A DNA stretch of 64,000 nt from JAGVSR01 sp031413815 (GTDB taxonomy: Bacteria > Pseudomonadota > Alphaproteobacteria > Rhizobiales > Hyphomicrobiaceae), in the NCBI GenBank assembly GCA_031413815.1, contig JANOFU010000037.1, forward strand, positions 62,001 through 126,000, given 5' to 3'. A model generated the notes under the pieces. The model made no database searches and was not told the origin of the DNA. It worked only from the letters and a program-made list of their open reading frames with translations. Position numbers and translations under genes: made by a program. Positions 25,017 through 33,489 of the stretch are shown here, one piece after another; within the stretch, counting starts at the first letter, position 1; every line of letters begins with the position of its first letter.

Positions 25017-25442
25017 TCACGGTGCCTCGTAGCGGTCTTTCAGCTCTTTCGTGCGCTGCTCGGTCTTTTCGGTTTTGCAGCCCAAGATTTCGCCGGTCGC
25101 GCCGGTGCCGCCGGTCCAGAACATCGCCACGTGATCGTTGCATTCCGCATCGCGAAACGTGACCCACGCGCGTTGGGAGGCCCGCAAGGCGGCTTCCCAG
25201 CCCTTGGCGTCATAGGGCGGTTCGCTCGCCATTTCTGGGATCGACGCAAGTGCCTTTTTGTAGACCTCATTTAGGGCGGAATCGGCGCGTTCCAACTCTT
25301 TGTCGGCACAGAAATTCATGTCATGTGTCGACAGCGCATTGGCGCAGTCAATGGGTGGATCAACGTCTTCGGCTTTGATTGCAGCGGGGACCAACAGCAC
25401 ACTCAGTGCCAGCGCAACAGCAGTCATTGAACGAGTTGGCAT
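25017..25442 (-). CDS. LprI/DUF1311-family exported protein
   Basis: About 141 residues from the ATG at 25442, which places TTGAGG six bases upstream; in-frame ATG 25448 is too close to that site. Signal peptide ends near IKAED. The LprI N-terminal pattern is clear: DCANALSTHDMNFCADKELERADSALNEVYKKAL, then a conserved WVTFRDAECN, and four cysteines likely paired. LprI of Mycobacterium inhibits lysozyme. Most bacterial relatives have no proven role. Stands alone. Confidence 0.82.
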   Translation of the reverse strand: MPTRSMTAVALALSVLLVPAAIKAEDVDPPIDCANALSTHDMNFCADKELERADSALNEVYKKALASIPEMASEPPYDAKGWEAALRASQRAWVTFRDAECNDHVAMFWTGGTGATGEILGCKTEKTEQRTKELKDRYEAP

Positions 25443-25647
25443 GGCCATCCTCAACGTTGGCTAGAGTGAGCGACTGACTTATTTCTAGCGCGAGTCTCCT
25501 CGCTTGTTCGAGGCAACGGGCGGCAATCCCAGGACTTTGGGGATAGGCCCTCACATTGCGTCCGTTTGCCGCCAAATCCGGCGCTGGATGTGGCAGATCG
25601 GACCCCTAGATATTGATAGTCTACCCATCAGGCTGTTAGGAGAGGCG

Positions 25648-26127
25648 ATGCCACGGTCGGCCTACAGCTATCGCAACGATGCGTTAGTCCCGGCATTCGA
25701 CGACACCCGGCCGTTGATTGTTTTCGACGGACTGTGTGTGCTGTGTTCCACAGGCGTGCAGTGGATGCTGACCCGTGACCCTGACGGCACATCCCAATTT
25801 GCCGCCATCCAGGAGCCAATTCCGCAGGCGCTGTATCGCCACTATGGCCTGGATGCCCAGCGCTTCGATACGTTCATGGTGCTGACAGCGGGCGTGCCTC
25901 ACCTTAAATGGGCCGGCGCACTGGCTGCTGCCCGGACACTACCGGCGCCGTGGCACTGGCTGGGTGCGATCGGGCGCATGGTGCCAAATTTTGTTGGCGA
26001 TCCGCTTTATGACTGGGTGCAACGCAACCGTCTGCGGTGGTTTGGGAGCCGGGAGACGTGCTTAAAACCACAAGCCGCCCAACGCATGCGGTTCCTCAGC
26101 AACGGACAAATGCAGCCCGTGACCTAG
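25648..26127 (+). CDS. DCC-family (DUF393, YuxK-like) thiol-disulfide protein
   Basis: 159 residues from the ATG at 25648, preceded by AGGAGAGGCG. The family motif is VFDGLCVLCSTGVQWML (the DxxCxxC signature); further on are the conserved WAGALAAARTLP and the terminal YDWVQRNRLRWFG. The DUF393 family is described as thioredoxin-fold-related, but its substrates are unknown. The stop converges on a tiny minus-strand ORF with which it shares the CTAG palindrome. Confidence 0.88.
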   Translation: MPRSAYSYRNDALVPAFDDTRPLIVFDGLCVLCSTGVQWMLTRDPDGTSQFAAIQEPIPQALYRHYGLDAQRFDTFMVLTAGVPHLKWAGALAAARTLPAPWHWLGAIGRMVPNFVGDPLYDWVQRNRLRWFGSRETCLKPQAAQRMRFLSNGQMQPVT

Positions 26128-26210
26128 GCGCCGGTGACAGCCAATGTGGCGGCAAGGAACGCTGAACCCAAGAACATTGCGAGATAGATTGGAAGGAGTG
26201 ATTGCGACAT
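26124..26210 (-). CDS. Possible 28-residue single-helix membrane protein
   Basis: Starts with ATG at 26210 directly after GGAGGCTGAC, an almost perfect ribosome-binding site. It encodes MSQSLLPIYLAMFLGSAFLA followed by ATLAVTGA and a stop, i.e. one transmembrane helix with a minimal polar start. The stop overlaps that of the DCC-family gene on the other strand through CTAG. Too short for family assignment; the support is the site plus the clean hydrophobic profile. Confidence 0.45.
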   Translation of the reverse strand: MSQSLLPIYLAMFLGSAFLAATLAVTGA

Positions 26211-26302
26211 GTCAGCCTCCAGAATTGGACATCAGGAGGCCAATTGACAATGACTCAGGCCGCTTGGCTGTTACCTAGGAAACTCCGGAAGTATTGCGCG
26301 TT

Positions 26303-26449
26303 TCAGCCGCGCCCATGATACCGCGCGACGCCCTGAACAGGCGACCAGACGCCTTTCGGCAGCCCGCCCGTTTGCCAAATCACATTCATCGGAATGCCTC
26401 CGATCGGACCCCACTATCTGCCGATGAGCAGATCGTGTGTCTGCAAGAC
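26303..26449 (-). pseudogene. Decayed fragment of a second queF gene
   Basis: Read on the minus strand to the stop at 26303, this segment encodes WGPIGGIPMNVIWQTGGLPK then GVWSPVQGVARYHGRG. This closely parallels the C-terminus of the intact QueF at 27468 (PRGGMPIDVFWQTGAVPNDV, WLPDQGVAPYRGRG). Further upstream VLQTHDLLIGR, followed by an in-frame TAG (26414-26416), matches LLQPHYLRIGGYW. The rest of the gene is absent. A truncated, stop-containing paralogue about 1.1 kb from the working copy, with the acyltransferase gene between them. Confidence 0.75.
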
Positions 26450-26562
26450 CCAAAGCCTGCAGATCATCCCGGTTTGAGCGCGCCCGGTCTGTAGGGAATG
26501 TCGTATGGTTGCCGCAGACTCCTGCTACGCGCATAATCCTTACCGTCAATTGAGCCCCGCCC

Positions 26563-27441
26563 TTGCTAAACGTCAAACGCCGCTTCCCCGAATTCACCTA
26601 CGCAAAGCCAACTGATCCGCCACCGACCCAGTGGCTGATCCGCTCACTTGAGCTGGCGGCGGGCCGTGACTATTTCGCGCCACTCTATGAGCGTTGGCGC
26701 AGCGAAATCGTGCCCTCCGGCCGGGCCGTCATTCGCCCGATGCTCGGGCTGATTGACGTCGATCTGGAGATTGTATCGCGTCAATGGCCCGCGACCCTCG
26801 ACCCGGCGCGGCCGCTCGTGCTCATTGCCAATCACCCATTTGGCATCCTGGACGGAATTGCAGCGCTCACGATCGCTGAGGATCTGGGCCGCCCCTTCAA
26901 GGTGCTGATCAACAAAGACATCATGGTGGTGCCGGAGATTCGCCCGTATTCGCTTCCCATCGACTTTGAAGAAACACGGGCCGCCCAACAGACGAACGTT
27001 GCGACGCGAAAAGAAGCGGTGCGGTTGTTGGCAGAGGGCACGACCATCGTTGTATTTCCGGCGGGCGGCGTAGCGACCGCGCCCGATCCCTTCGGCCGCG
27101 CCGTCGATTTGCCGTGGAAGGGGTTTGTGGCGCGGCTCGTCCAATCCTCCAAGGCGAGCGTGCTTCCCGTCTACTTTGAGGGACAATGCAGCCCCCTGTT
27201 CCACCTGGTGTCGCGCTACAGTCTGACCTTGCGGCTCTCCATGCTCATCCACGAGTTCCGCCGCGGCGTCGGCAAGAGCCTGATCGCCCATGCCGGCGAT
27301 GTGGTGCCATTCGAGGATTTGGCGTGCGGCGAAGATCGCAAAGCACTCTTGGCGGAGTTGTTCGACCGGGTGCACGCACTTTCAGGCGCGCCGCACCCGT
27401 CGCAGAAAGATTTGCCCGTTTGGCTTGGCGGCAGCGCGTAG
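26563..27441 (+). CDS. PlsC-family lysophospholipid acyltransferase
   Basis: 292 residues from a TTG at 26563; a stop lies three codons upstream in frame and no ATG precedes the conserved region, so TTG is the likely start. Acyltransferase motifs: LIANHPFGILDG (the NHX5D-type catalytic block), VLINKDIMVVPEIRPY and FPAGGVATAPDPFG (FPEGT-like block). It should transfer acyl chains to lysophosphatidic acid or a related glycerolipid at the membrane. It sits between a queF fragment and queF, an unrelated pathway. Confidence 0.82.
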   Translation: MLNVKRRFPEFTYAKPTDPPPTQWLIRSLELAAGRDYFAPLYERWRSEIVPSGRAVIRPMLGLIDVDLEIVSRQWPATLDPARPLVLIANHPFGILDGIAALTIAEDLGRPFKVLINKDIMVVPEIRPYSLPIDFEETRAAQQTNVATRKEAVRLLAEGTTIVVFPAGGVATAPDPFGRAVDLPWKGFVARLVQSSKASVLPVYFEGQCSPLFHLVSRYSLTLRLSMLIHEFRRGVGKSLIAHAGDVVPFEDLACGEDRKALLAELFDRVHALSGAPHPSQKDLPVWLGGSA

Positions 27442-27467
27442 GTGGAACGGCTGCTGAGCGGCCCGGT

Positions 27468-27929
27468 TCAGCCACGCCCGCGATAGGGCGCGACGCCTTG
27501 ATCAGGAAGCCAGACATCGTTCGGCACTGCACCCGTTTGCCAAAACACATCGATGGGCATGCCGCCGCGCGGATACCAGTAGCCGCCGATGCGCAAATAG
27601 TGCGGCTGCAGGAGGTCAGCGACCCGTTTGCCGATGGCAACCGTGCAGTCTTCGTGGAACGCGCCGTGATTGCGGAAGGACGCGAGATAGAGCTTCAGCG
27701 ATTTGCTTTCGACCAACCACTGGTCGGGCACATAGTCGATCATCAGGTGCGCGAAGTCGGGTTGCCCGGTGACAGGGCAGAGCGACGTGAATTCTGGTTG
27801 CGTGAAGCGGGCCACGTAGTGCGTCCCGGGATGCGGGTTCGGCACGCGCTCCAGCACCGCGGCCTCGGGACTTTGCGGAAGGGGCGTCTGCTGGCCGAGT
27901 TGGGTGACGGCGGGTGGTTTGGATACCAT
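27468..27929 (-). CDS. queF: NADPH-dependent 7-cyano-7-deazaguanine reductase QueF
   Basis: 153 residues, the short (type I) QueF fold. EFTSLCPVTGQPDF carries the catalytic Cys that forms a thioimide with preQ0. ESKSLKLYLASFRN is the NADPH/QueF signature, FHEDCT supplies the His/Glu/Asp of the pocket, and the C-terminus VFWQTG...YRGRG is canonical. It reduces preQ0 to preQ1 in queuosine biosynthesis. Together with queD, queE and queC nearby this gives the preQ0-preQ1 branch; queuine insertion (Tgt) and QueA/QueG are not in the window. Confidence 0.96.
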   Translation of the reverse strand: MVSKPPAVTQLGQQTPLPQSPEAAVLERVPNPHPGTHYVARFTQPEFTSLCPVTGQPDFAHLMIDYVPDQWLVESKSLKLYLASFRNHGAFHEDCTVAIGKRVADLLQPHYLRIGGYWYPRGGMPIDVFWQTGAVPNDVWLPDQGVAPYRGRG

Positions 27930-27983
27930 CAGCGGGCTATTTGTTCTTTGCTATAATTTCGGCAATCGCGCGCGGCAGCGCAT

Positions 27984-28193
27984 CTACTTTGCATCCATCT
28001 TGTCGAGGCGGCTGTCGATCTTGCCTAGTCGCCGGTCAGTGTTGTCCAGGCGCCCGTCGAACGTATCCAGACGGCCGTCTATCACGTCGAAGCGCGCATC
28101 GATGTCGGCGAATTGCGCGCGCATATCGAGTTGAATGTCCCGCAGTTGACCTGAGACGACAGCGAACGCCTGATCCCGATCCAATACCGCCAT
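27984..28193 (-). CDS. Small coiled-coil protein
   Basis: About 69 residues from the ATG at 28193, with GGAGG seven bases upstream; a second ATG at 28199 overlaps that site. From residue ~25 onward it is built from repeats of the pattern x-ID-x-RLD-x-x-D (IDGRLDTFDGRLDNTDRRLG and similar), a regular left-handed coiled coil. No membrane segment. It lies between queF and queD and interrupts the queuosine gene row. Function unknown. Confidence 0.6.
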   Translation of the reverse strand: MAVLDRDQAFAVVSGQLRDIQLDMRAQFADIDARFDVIDGRLDTFDGRLDNTDRRLGKIDSRLDKMDAK

Positions 28194-28231
28194 ACCCATC
28201 CTCCACTATACGCACGCACCCTAGCAGACTA

Positions 28232-28618
28232 TCACTCCGCCGCCAGACGCGACACCTGCGCGGGGCCGGCATAGATCACGCCTTCGTGGCAGCTATCGCG
28301 CGACACGTGGATCTCGGCGAGGCCGGGCACACGATTGGCCAGCCGCGTCCAAATCCAGATCGCGATGCGTTCCAGCGTCGGCGCGGCCAGACCGTCAACG
28401 TCATTCAGAAGCCGATGATCGAGGGCGTCCTGCGTGTCCGCAATAGCAGCGGTCAGTTCGTCGAAATGGAAAACGTAACCCGTTTCCGCGTCCGGCTCGC
28501 CGTCGATGACGACGCGCGCGCGGAACGAGTGCCCGTGCACGCGCGCGTTCGCCGTGCCGGGTTCCGCCGACGGCAGAAAGTGCGCCGCCTCGAATTGGAA
28601 GTCTTTGTAGATCTTCAT
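28232..28618 (-). CDS. queD: 6-carboxy-5,6,7,8-tetrahydropterin synthase QueD
   Basis: 128 residues from the ATG at 28618. Zinc ligands are the His of FEAAHFLP and the HGHSF pair. The catalytic Cys/His/Asp cluster is spread over NARVHGHSF, ALDHRLLND and the Glu/Cys of DSCHEG. It converts dihydroneopterin triphosphate to CPH4, the first committed step to preQ0. The in-frame extension upstream of the ATG is not conserved. queE follows upstream on the same strand. Confidence 0.95.
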   Translation of the reverse strand: MKIYKDFQFEAAHFLPSAEPGTANARVHGHSFRARVVIDGEPDAETGYVFHFDELTAAIADTQDALDHRLLNDVDGLAAPTLERIAIWIWTRLANRVPGLAEIHVSRDSCHEGVIYAGPAQVSRLAAE

Positions 28619-28729
28619 GGGGGTGGAATAGGGGAAAGTAAGGCAGCGGGCAACAGGCAACGGGCAGGAGGGGCGACGTTAAGACTAAGCTTACATCCGC
28701 TGCCGGTTGCCAGCCCCCCGCTGCCTCTT

Positions 28730-29359
28730 CTAGGCAATCCCCAGCACTTTATGCGTCTGCACGGACAATCGCCACGGCGGGTTGGCCTTACAGTATGCAA
28801 TCGCGGCTTGCGTGTTCTCGGCCTGGCGTGGCCCGTCCATGGGCTGCAAGAACCGGTGCTCGAAATCTAAATTGAGCAGTGAGGCCGGATCGAGTGCGGC
28901 CTGTGGGTACACGAGCTTGAGTTCGTCGCCTGATGTTTGCTTCAGTTCGGTTCCAGCTTTCGGGCTGACGCAGATCCAATCAATCGTGTTGAGCACTGGC
29001 AGTGTGCCGTTTGTTTCAATCGCGACGTTGAAGCCGCGCGCGTGAAGCGCATCGATCAGCGCTTGATCGACTTGCAGCATCGGCTCGCCGCCGGTGAGCA
29101 CGATGAAAGATGGTCCGCTTGCTGCTGTACAGACTTCCCGGCAGGCGCGTGCCAGATCATCCGCCGTTTCAAACTTGCCGCCGCCGGGTCCGTCGGTTCC
29201 GACGAATAGCGTGTCGCAAAACTCGCAGTCCGCTGTTGCGCGGTCCTCTTCGCGGCCCGACCACAAATTGCAGCCGGCGAACCGGCAGAATACGGCGGGC
29301 GTGCCGGCATTCGCGCCTTCACCCTGGAGCGTGTAGAAGATCTCTTTGACATGATACAT
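28730..29359 (-). CDS. queE: 7-carboxy-7-deazaguanine synthase QueE
   Basis: 209 residues from the ATG at 29359 (MYHVKEIFYTLQGEGANAG). Radical-SAM enzyme with the lengthened cluster loop CNLWSGREEDRATADCEFCD, in which three Cys bind the [4Fe-4S] cluster. TGGEPMLQVD is the SAM-binding GGE motif. The closing SVQTHKVLGIA is typical. It contracts CPH4 to CDG, the substrate of QueC. Divergent from the transporter gene at 29413, with 53 bases between starts. Confidence 0.96.
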   Translation of the reverse strand: MYHVKEIFYTLQGEGANAGTPAVFCRFAGCNLWSGREEDRATADCEFCDTLFVGTDGPGGGKFETADDLARACREVCTAASGPSFIVLTGGEPMLQVDQALIDALHARGFNVAIETNGTLPVLNTIDWICVSPKAGTELKQTSGDELKLVYPQAALDPASLLNLDFEHRFLQPMDGPRQAENTQAAIAYCKANPPWRLSVQTHKVLGIA

Positions 29360-29412
29360 GCGTAGATGCCTAGCGGGGTGTAGCCCCATGTCAATATGGC
29401 GCGAGGGACAGC

Positions 29413-30120
29413 GTGAACTCACCGCAGCCGAGCTACCGGTACTACGACCTGGTCATGGTCGCGTTTGTCGTGGTGCTGGTGTGTTCAAACCTCATCGGAC
29501 CGGCGAAAGCAGCCCAGCTTGATCTGCCGTTGATCGGCGCGGTCACCTTCGGCGCGGGCGTGTTGTTCTTCCCCGTGTCCTACATCTTCGGCGACATCCT
29601 GACAGAAGTTTATGGCTACGGCCGCGATCGCCGCGTGATCTGGACGGGGTTTGCCGCACTGATCTTTGCATCGGTGATGGCGGCAGTCGTCGTTGCGCTT
29701 CCTCCCGCGCCCACTTGGGAAAACCAGAAGGTCTACGAAATCGCGTTCGGCAACACGTGGCGGATCGCTGCGGCGTCGATAATTGCGTTCGTGTGCGGTT
29801 CGTTCGTCAATTCGTTTGTCCTCGCGAAAATGAAAGTGGCCACCGAAGGCCGCCACATCCGCTCGCGGTTTGTGGCGTCAACCGTTGCGGGCGAGGCGGT
29901 AGACTCCGCGCTGTTCTATCCGCTCGCCTTCTACAACTCTGGCATCATGCCAAACGAATTGGTGTTGACGCTCGTCATCAGCCAGTTCGTCACCAAGACA
30001 GGAGTGGAGGTTGTGATGCTGCCGGTGACCACACGGGTGGTTGCTGCGTTGAAAAAGGCAGAGAACGAGGACTATTTCGACCGCGATACGGATTTCAACC
30101 CGTTTGCAACCAAGGTTTGA
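29413..30120 (+). CDS. Queuosine-precursor transporter, YhhQ/VUT family
   Basis: 235 residues from a GTG at 29413, with GAGGGA upstream. Six predicted membrane helices, with family markers FPVSYIFGDILTEVYGYGRDRRVIW, GNTWRIAAASIIAFVCGSF, and SRFVASTVAGEAVDSALFYPLAF. YhhQ-type proteins import preQ0, preQ1 or related bases. Its position inside a complete preQ0 synthesis block suggests salvage alongside de novo synthesis. Confidence 0.9.
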   Translation: MNSPQPSYRYYDLVMVAFVVVLVCSNLIGPAKAAQLDLPLIGAVTFGAGVLFFPVSYIFGDILTEVYGYGRDRRVIWTGFAALIFASVMAAVVVALPPAPTWENQKVYEIAFGNTWRIAAASIIAFVCGSFVNSFVLAKMKVATEGRHIRSRFVASTVAGEAVDSALFYPLAFYNSGIMPNELVLTLVISQFVTKTGVEVVMLPVTTRVVAALKKAENEDYFDRDTDFNPFATKV

Positions 30121-30199
30121 AAGCGCGCAAAGGCCAGGGCGGGCTCGAGCGATTTGTTGGAGCGGTTGCGTTTTTCCAACCTTGGCATAAGGTTCTCCC

Positions 30200-30754
30200 A
30201 TGAATATTCACGCACCAGTGCGGATGACCGTAGACGAGTTTCTGGTCTGGGCTCTTGACCGGCCCGGCCGGTATGAGCTTGTCGATGGGGTGGTGTACCA
30301 GATGTCGCCAGAACGGGCATTACACGCAGAAGTTAAACATGCGGTCTGTTGTGCTCTGAAGGCTGCCGTCAGAAAGGCGGCAATTGCATGCTTTGCGATG
30401 CCAGACGGCATGACCGTTCGCATTACCGACAAAACAGCGTTCGAGCCCGATGCACTCGTTTACCTTGGCCCACGCATGGGTCCGAAAGACGTGGAAGTTA
30501 AAACGCCGGTGATCGTCGTGGAAGTGTTGTCGCCCAGCACACGGGGCTACGATAGCGGTGGAAAACTCACCGGTTACTTCTCGGTGGCAGGCATTCATCA
30601 CTATTTGATTGTCGATGCAGACGAAAAGACGGTCGTTCATCATAGGCGGCAGTCGACGGATAAGATTGCAACCGAGATCCGCCGCGACGGCGATCTCGTC
30701 CTCGATCCGCCTGGGTTGATCGTTCCTGTCGCGGATTTGTTTGCGATTGATTGA
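30200..30754 (+). CDS. Uma2-family (DUF820) putative restriction-like nuclease
   Basis: 184 residues. Typical Uma2 fold: MTVDEFLVWAL...RYELVDGVVYQMSPE at the start, then the PD-(D/E)xK core with FEPDALVYLG (Asp), TPVIVVEVLSPSTRGYD (Glu) and KLTGYFSVAGIHHYLIVDA (Lys). Predicted endonuclease fold. Uma2 genes are abundant in Cyanobacteria and sporadic elsewhere, so a mobile origin is plausible. It sits between the transporter and queC. Confidence 0.9.
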   Translation: MNIHAPVRMTVDEFLVWALDRPGRYELVDGVVYQMSPERALHAEVKHAVCCALKAAVRKAAIACFAMPDGMTVRITDKTAFEPDALVYLGPRMGPKDVEVKTPVIVVEVLSPSTRGYDSGGKLTGYFSVAGIHHYLIVDADEKTVVHHRRQSTDKIATEIRRDGDLVLDPPGLIVPVADLFAID

Positions 30755-30772
30755 CAGGCGCGGCTCCGCCCC

Positions 30773-31477
30773 TCAACCGGTCCGGCCGGCTCGCCACGTC
30801 TCCCAACCCTTGGCCCTCAGCTGACACGCAGGACACTTGCCGCAGCCATAACCCCACGCGTTGTGCTGCGTGCGGTCGCCCAGGTAGCAGGTGTGGGTGT
30901 GCTCAATAATAAGCCTGGTCAACGACGGACCGCCGAGATCGTCCGCCATGGCCCATGTGGTGGCCTTATCAACAAACATCAGCGGTGTTTCGATCGTCAC
31001 CGGTCGATTCAGACCCAAGGAGAGCGACTGTGCCAAGGACTGGATCGTCTCGTTCCGGCAATCCGGGTAGCCTGAGAAATCCGTCTCGCACATGCCGCCG
31101 ACGAGAGTTGAAATTCCGCGGCGGTATGCGAGAGCCGCAGCGTAGGTGAGGAACAACAGATTGCGTCCCGGCACAAAGGTCGTCGGCAGACCGGATGCGG
31201 CATAAGCGATCTCAGTGTCGCGCGTCAGAGCGGTGTCGGAAATGCTGCCCAGCGCGGGCAATTGTAGCACCGTATCGCCGCCAAGCCGTGGACCCCACGT
31301 GTCGTGTTTGGCAAGCTCGCGCAAAACCACGTCGCGCTGGATCAGTTCGACCGCGTGCCGCTGGCCGTAGGCAAAGCCCACGGTTTCGACACGGTGATAG
31401 CGCTGCAACGCCCATGCGAGGCACACGGTCGAATCCTGACCGCCGGAAAATAGAACGAGGGCTGAAGTCTGAGCCAC
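30773..31477 (-). CDS. queC: 7-cyano-7-deazaguanine synthase QueC
   Basis: 234 residues. N-type ATP pyrophosphatase PP-loop SGGQDSTVCL (residues 11-20), GRNLLFLTYAAALA, GGMCETDFSGYPDCR, and the zinc site CYLGDRTQHNAWGYGCGKCP plus ACQ. It converts CDG, ammonia and ATP into preQ0. With queD, queE and queF nearby, the block covers dihydroneopterin triphosphate to preQ1. Its promoter region is shared with the space before eno. Confidence 0.96.
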   Translation of the reverse strand: MAQTSALVLFSGGQDSTVCLAWALQRYHRVETVGFAYGQRHAVELIQRDVVLRELAKHDTWGPRLGGDTVLQLPALGSISDTALTRDTEIAYAASGLPTTFVPGRNLLFLTYAAALAYRRGISTLVGGMCETDFSGYPDCRNETIQSLAQSLSLGLNRPVTIETPLMFVDKATTWAMADDLGGPSLTRLIIEHTHTCYLGDRTQHNAWGYGCGKCPACQLRAKGWETWRAGRTG

Positions 31478-31672
31478 GAGGCGGTAATTCCTGAGCAGCG
31501 GCGGCGGAGTTCGAACGCCGATCTAGCCGCAAACTGCCCGACGGGGTAGGGCGAAATCGCCCCTGGGGTCTTTGCGACCGACGGGGCAGGGTCTACAACC
31601 CGCGGATATTGGTGCCAGGAGCTTTGATGCGCAACCCGGCATCCTAATCAACGCCCATCGAGCAGGACACCC

Positions 31673-32962
31673 ATGACCGCCATCGTCGATATCATTGGTC
31701 GCGAAATTCTCGACAGCCGCGGCAATCCGACGGTTGAGGTCGATGTCGTGCTGGAGGACGGCGCCATGGGCCGCGCAGCCGTTCCGTCGGGCGCGTCCAC
31801 GGGCGCACATGAGGCGGTTGAACTTCGAGATGGCGACAAGGCTCGCTACATGGGCAAGGGCGTCACCAAGGCCGTCGATGCGGTCAACGGCGAAATCTAT
31901 GACGCGCTGGCCGGCATGGATGCCGAAGACCAGCGCGGCATTGACGCGGCAATGATCGCGCTCGATGGCACGAAGAACAAGTCGCGCCTCGGTGCGAATG
32001 CTATTCTTGGCGTTTCGCTCGCCGTGGCTAAGGCGGCGGCTGAGACCAGCGGATTGCCGCTCTATCGCTATGTCGGCGGCGCTTCGGCGCACGTCCTGCC
32101 CGTGCCAATGATGAACATCATCAATGGTGGCATGCATGCCGACAACCCGATCGACATCCAGGAATTCATGATCATGCCAGTCGCCGCCTCAAGCGCGGCT
32201 GAGGCCGTGCGGATTGGCGCGGAGATCTTTCACACTCTGAAGAAGGGCTTGAAGGACGCAGGCCACAATACGGGCATCGGCGACGAAGGCGGGTTTGCGC
32301 CGAACCTCAAGAGTGCCGACGAAGCGCTTGGCTTCATCATGACGTCGATCGAAAGGGCGGGCTACACGCCCGGCGTCGACGTCATGCTGGCACTCGATTG
32401 CGCGGCCACCGAATACTACAAGGACGGTAAGTACCGTCTTGAGGGCGAGGGCAAAGTTCTCGACAGCGAGGGCAACGCGAAGTATCTGGCGGACCTCGCC
32501 GCGCGGTTCCCGATCATCTCCATCGAAGACGGCATGTCGGAAGACGACTGGGCCGGCTGGAAAGCGCTCACCGAGTTGATCGGGAGCAAATGCCAGCTCG
32601 TCGGCGACGATCTGTTCGTCACCAACACCGAGCGCTTGCAGCAGGGCATCTCGCAGGGCATCGCCAACTCGATCCTGGTCAAGGTCAACCAGATCGGCTC
32701 GCTGTCGGAGACGCTCGACGCCGTCGCCATGGCCCAGCGCGCGGGGTACACGGCCGTCATGTCACACCGGTCGGGCGAAACGGAAGACTCAACCATTGCC
32801 GATCTCGCGGTCGCCACCAACTGCGGACAGATCAAAACCGGATCCTTGTGCCGCTCTGACCGCCTCGCCAAGTATAACCAACTCATTCGCATTGAGGGCG
32901 AATTGGGCGATGTGGCGCGGTATGCGGGCCGTTCGATCCTGCGGTCACGGGCTGGCACATAA
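31673..32962 (+). CDS. eno: Enolase
   Basis: 429 residues, full length. Signature blocks REILDSRGNPTVEVDV, SGASTGAHEAVELRDGD, MMNIINGGMHADNP, GDEGGFAPNL, the Mg-binding LALDCAATEYY, SIEDGMSEDDW and QLVGDDLFVTN, then KVNQIGSLSE and SHRSGETEDSTIADLAV. It interconverts 2-phosphoglycerate and phosphoenolpyruvate in glycolysis and gluconeogenesis. Followed by ftsB and a DUF5076 gene, a common alphaproteobacterial order. Confidence 0.98.
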   Translation: MTAIVDIIGREILDSRGNPTVEVDVVLEDGAMGRAAVPSGASTGAHEAVELRDGDKARYMGKGVTKAVDAVNGEIYDALAGMDAEDQRGIDAAMIALDGTKNKSRLGANAILGVSLAVAKAAAETSGLPLYRYVGGASAHVLPVPMMNIINGGMHADNPIDIQEFMIMPVAASSAAEAVRIGAEIFHTLKKGLKDAGHNTGIGDEGGFAPNLKSADEALGFIMTSIERAGYTPGVDVMLALDCAATEYYKDGKYRLEGEGKVLDSEGNAKYLADLAARFPIISIEDGMSEDDWAGWKALTELIGSKCQLVGDDLFVTNTERLQQGISQGIANSILVKVNQIGSLSETLDAVAMAQRAGYTAVMSHRSGETEDSTIADLAVATNCGQIKTGSLCRSDRLAKYNQLIRIEGELGDVARYAGRSILRSRAGT

Positions 32963-32983
32963 CAGTTTTTTGAAAATCGAACG

Positions 32984-33382
32984 GTGTTTTACCCGGCCTT
33001 AAGTCTCTTCGGGTACACGTCAAACCGTTCCCGGATCTCTTGCTGCGTAACGACGAACAACCCCGTGCTGCGTCCCACCATTCATGATTGGCGTTCGAGG
33101 CTGCGACAGGCCTTTGTGCTGCTTTGCGGCCTGTCCTCAACAGCCTACTTCTCCCATCACGCACTCTATGGCCGCCACGGCCTCGAGGCCCGATCAGCAA
33201 TGATCGAACGCTCCGATCTCGTCGAGTTCGAGATCCGCAGCCTCGAGGCCGTGCGCTCCAAGCTCGCGCACGATGTGGCGCTGCTGTCCCCCGAATTGCC
33301 CAATCCCGATCTTGTCGAAGAGATTGCCCGTGATGTGCTCGGCTACGTTCACCCCGATGACCGCGTGCTGCGCAGGGAGTAG
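32984..33382 (+). CDS. ftsB: FtsB/DivIC-type septum formation protein
   Basis: 132 residues if started at 32984; an internal GTG at the VLRPTIHDW position would give about 105, closer to the family's usual length. One membrane helix (FVLLCGLSSTAYFSHHALYG) is followed by a coiled coil (LVEFEIRSLEAVRSKLAHDV) and the conserved end LVEEIARDVLGYVHPDDRVL. It bridges FtsL and FtsQ in the divisome. The position directly after eno is the usual one in Proteobacteria. Confidence 0.88.
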   Translation: MFYPALSLFGYTSNRSRISCCVTTNNPVLRPTIHDWRSRLRQAFVLLCGLSSTAYFSHHALYGRHGLEARSAMIERSDLVEFEIRSLEAVRSKLAHDVALLSPELPNPDLVEEIARDVLGYVHPDDRVLRRE

Positions 33383-33489
33383 CGTGGCTTTGGCAGATCG
33401 CGGCGTTGGTTGTTCTTGCAGCCTGGGTTTTGACGCCTTAGGTGTGGGTTAAAGCCCGTGCAGCGGGACCCGATCATATGAGGTGGCGC

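Noticed and set aside
31495..31560. tRNA-like GTTCGAAC near the queC/eno gap
   Set aside because: No acceptor or anticodon stem can be formed around it and the 3' CCA context is missing.
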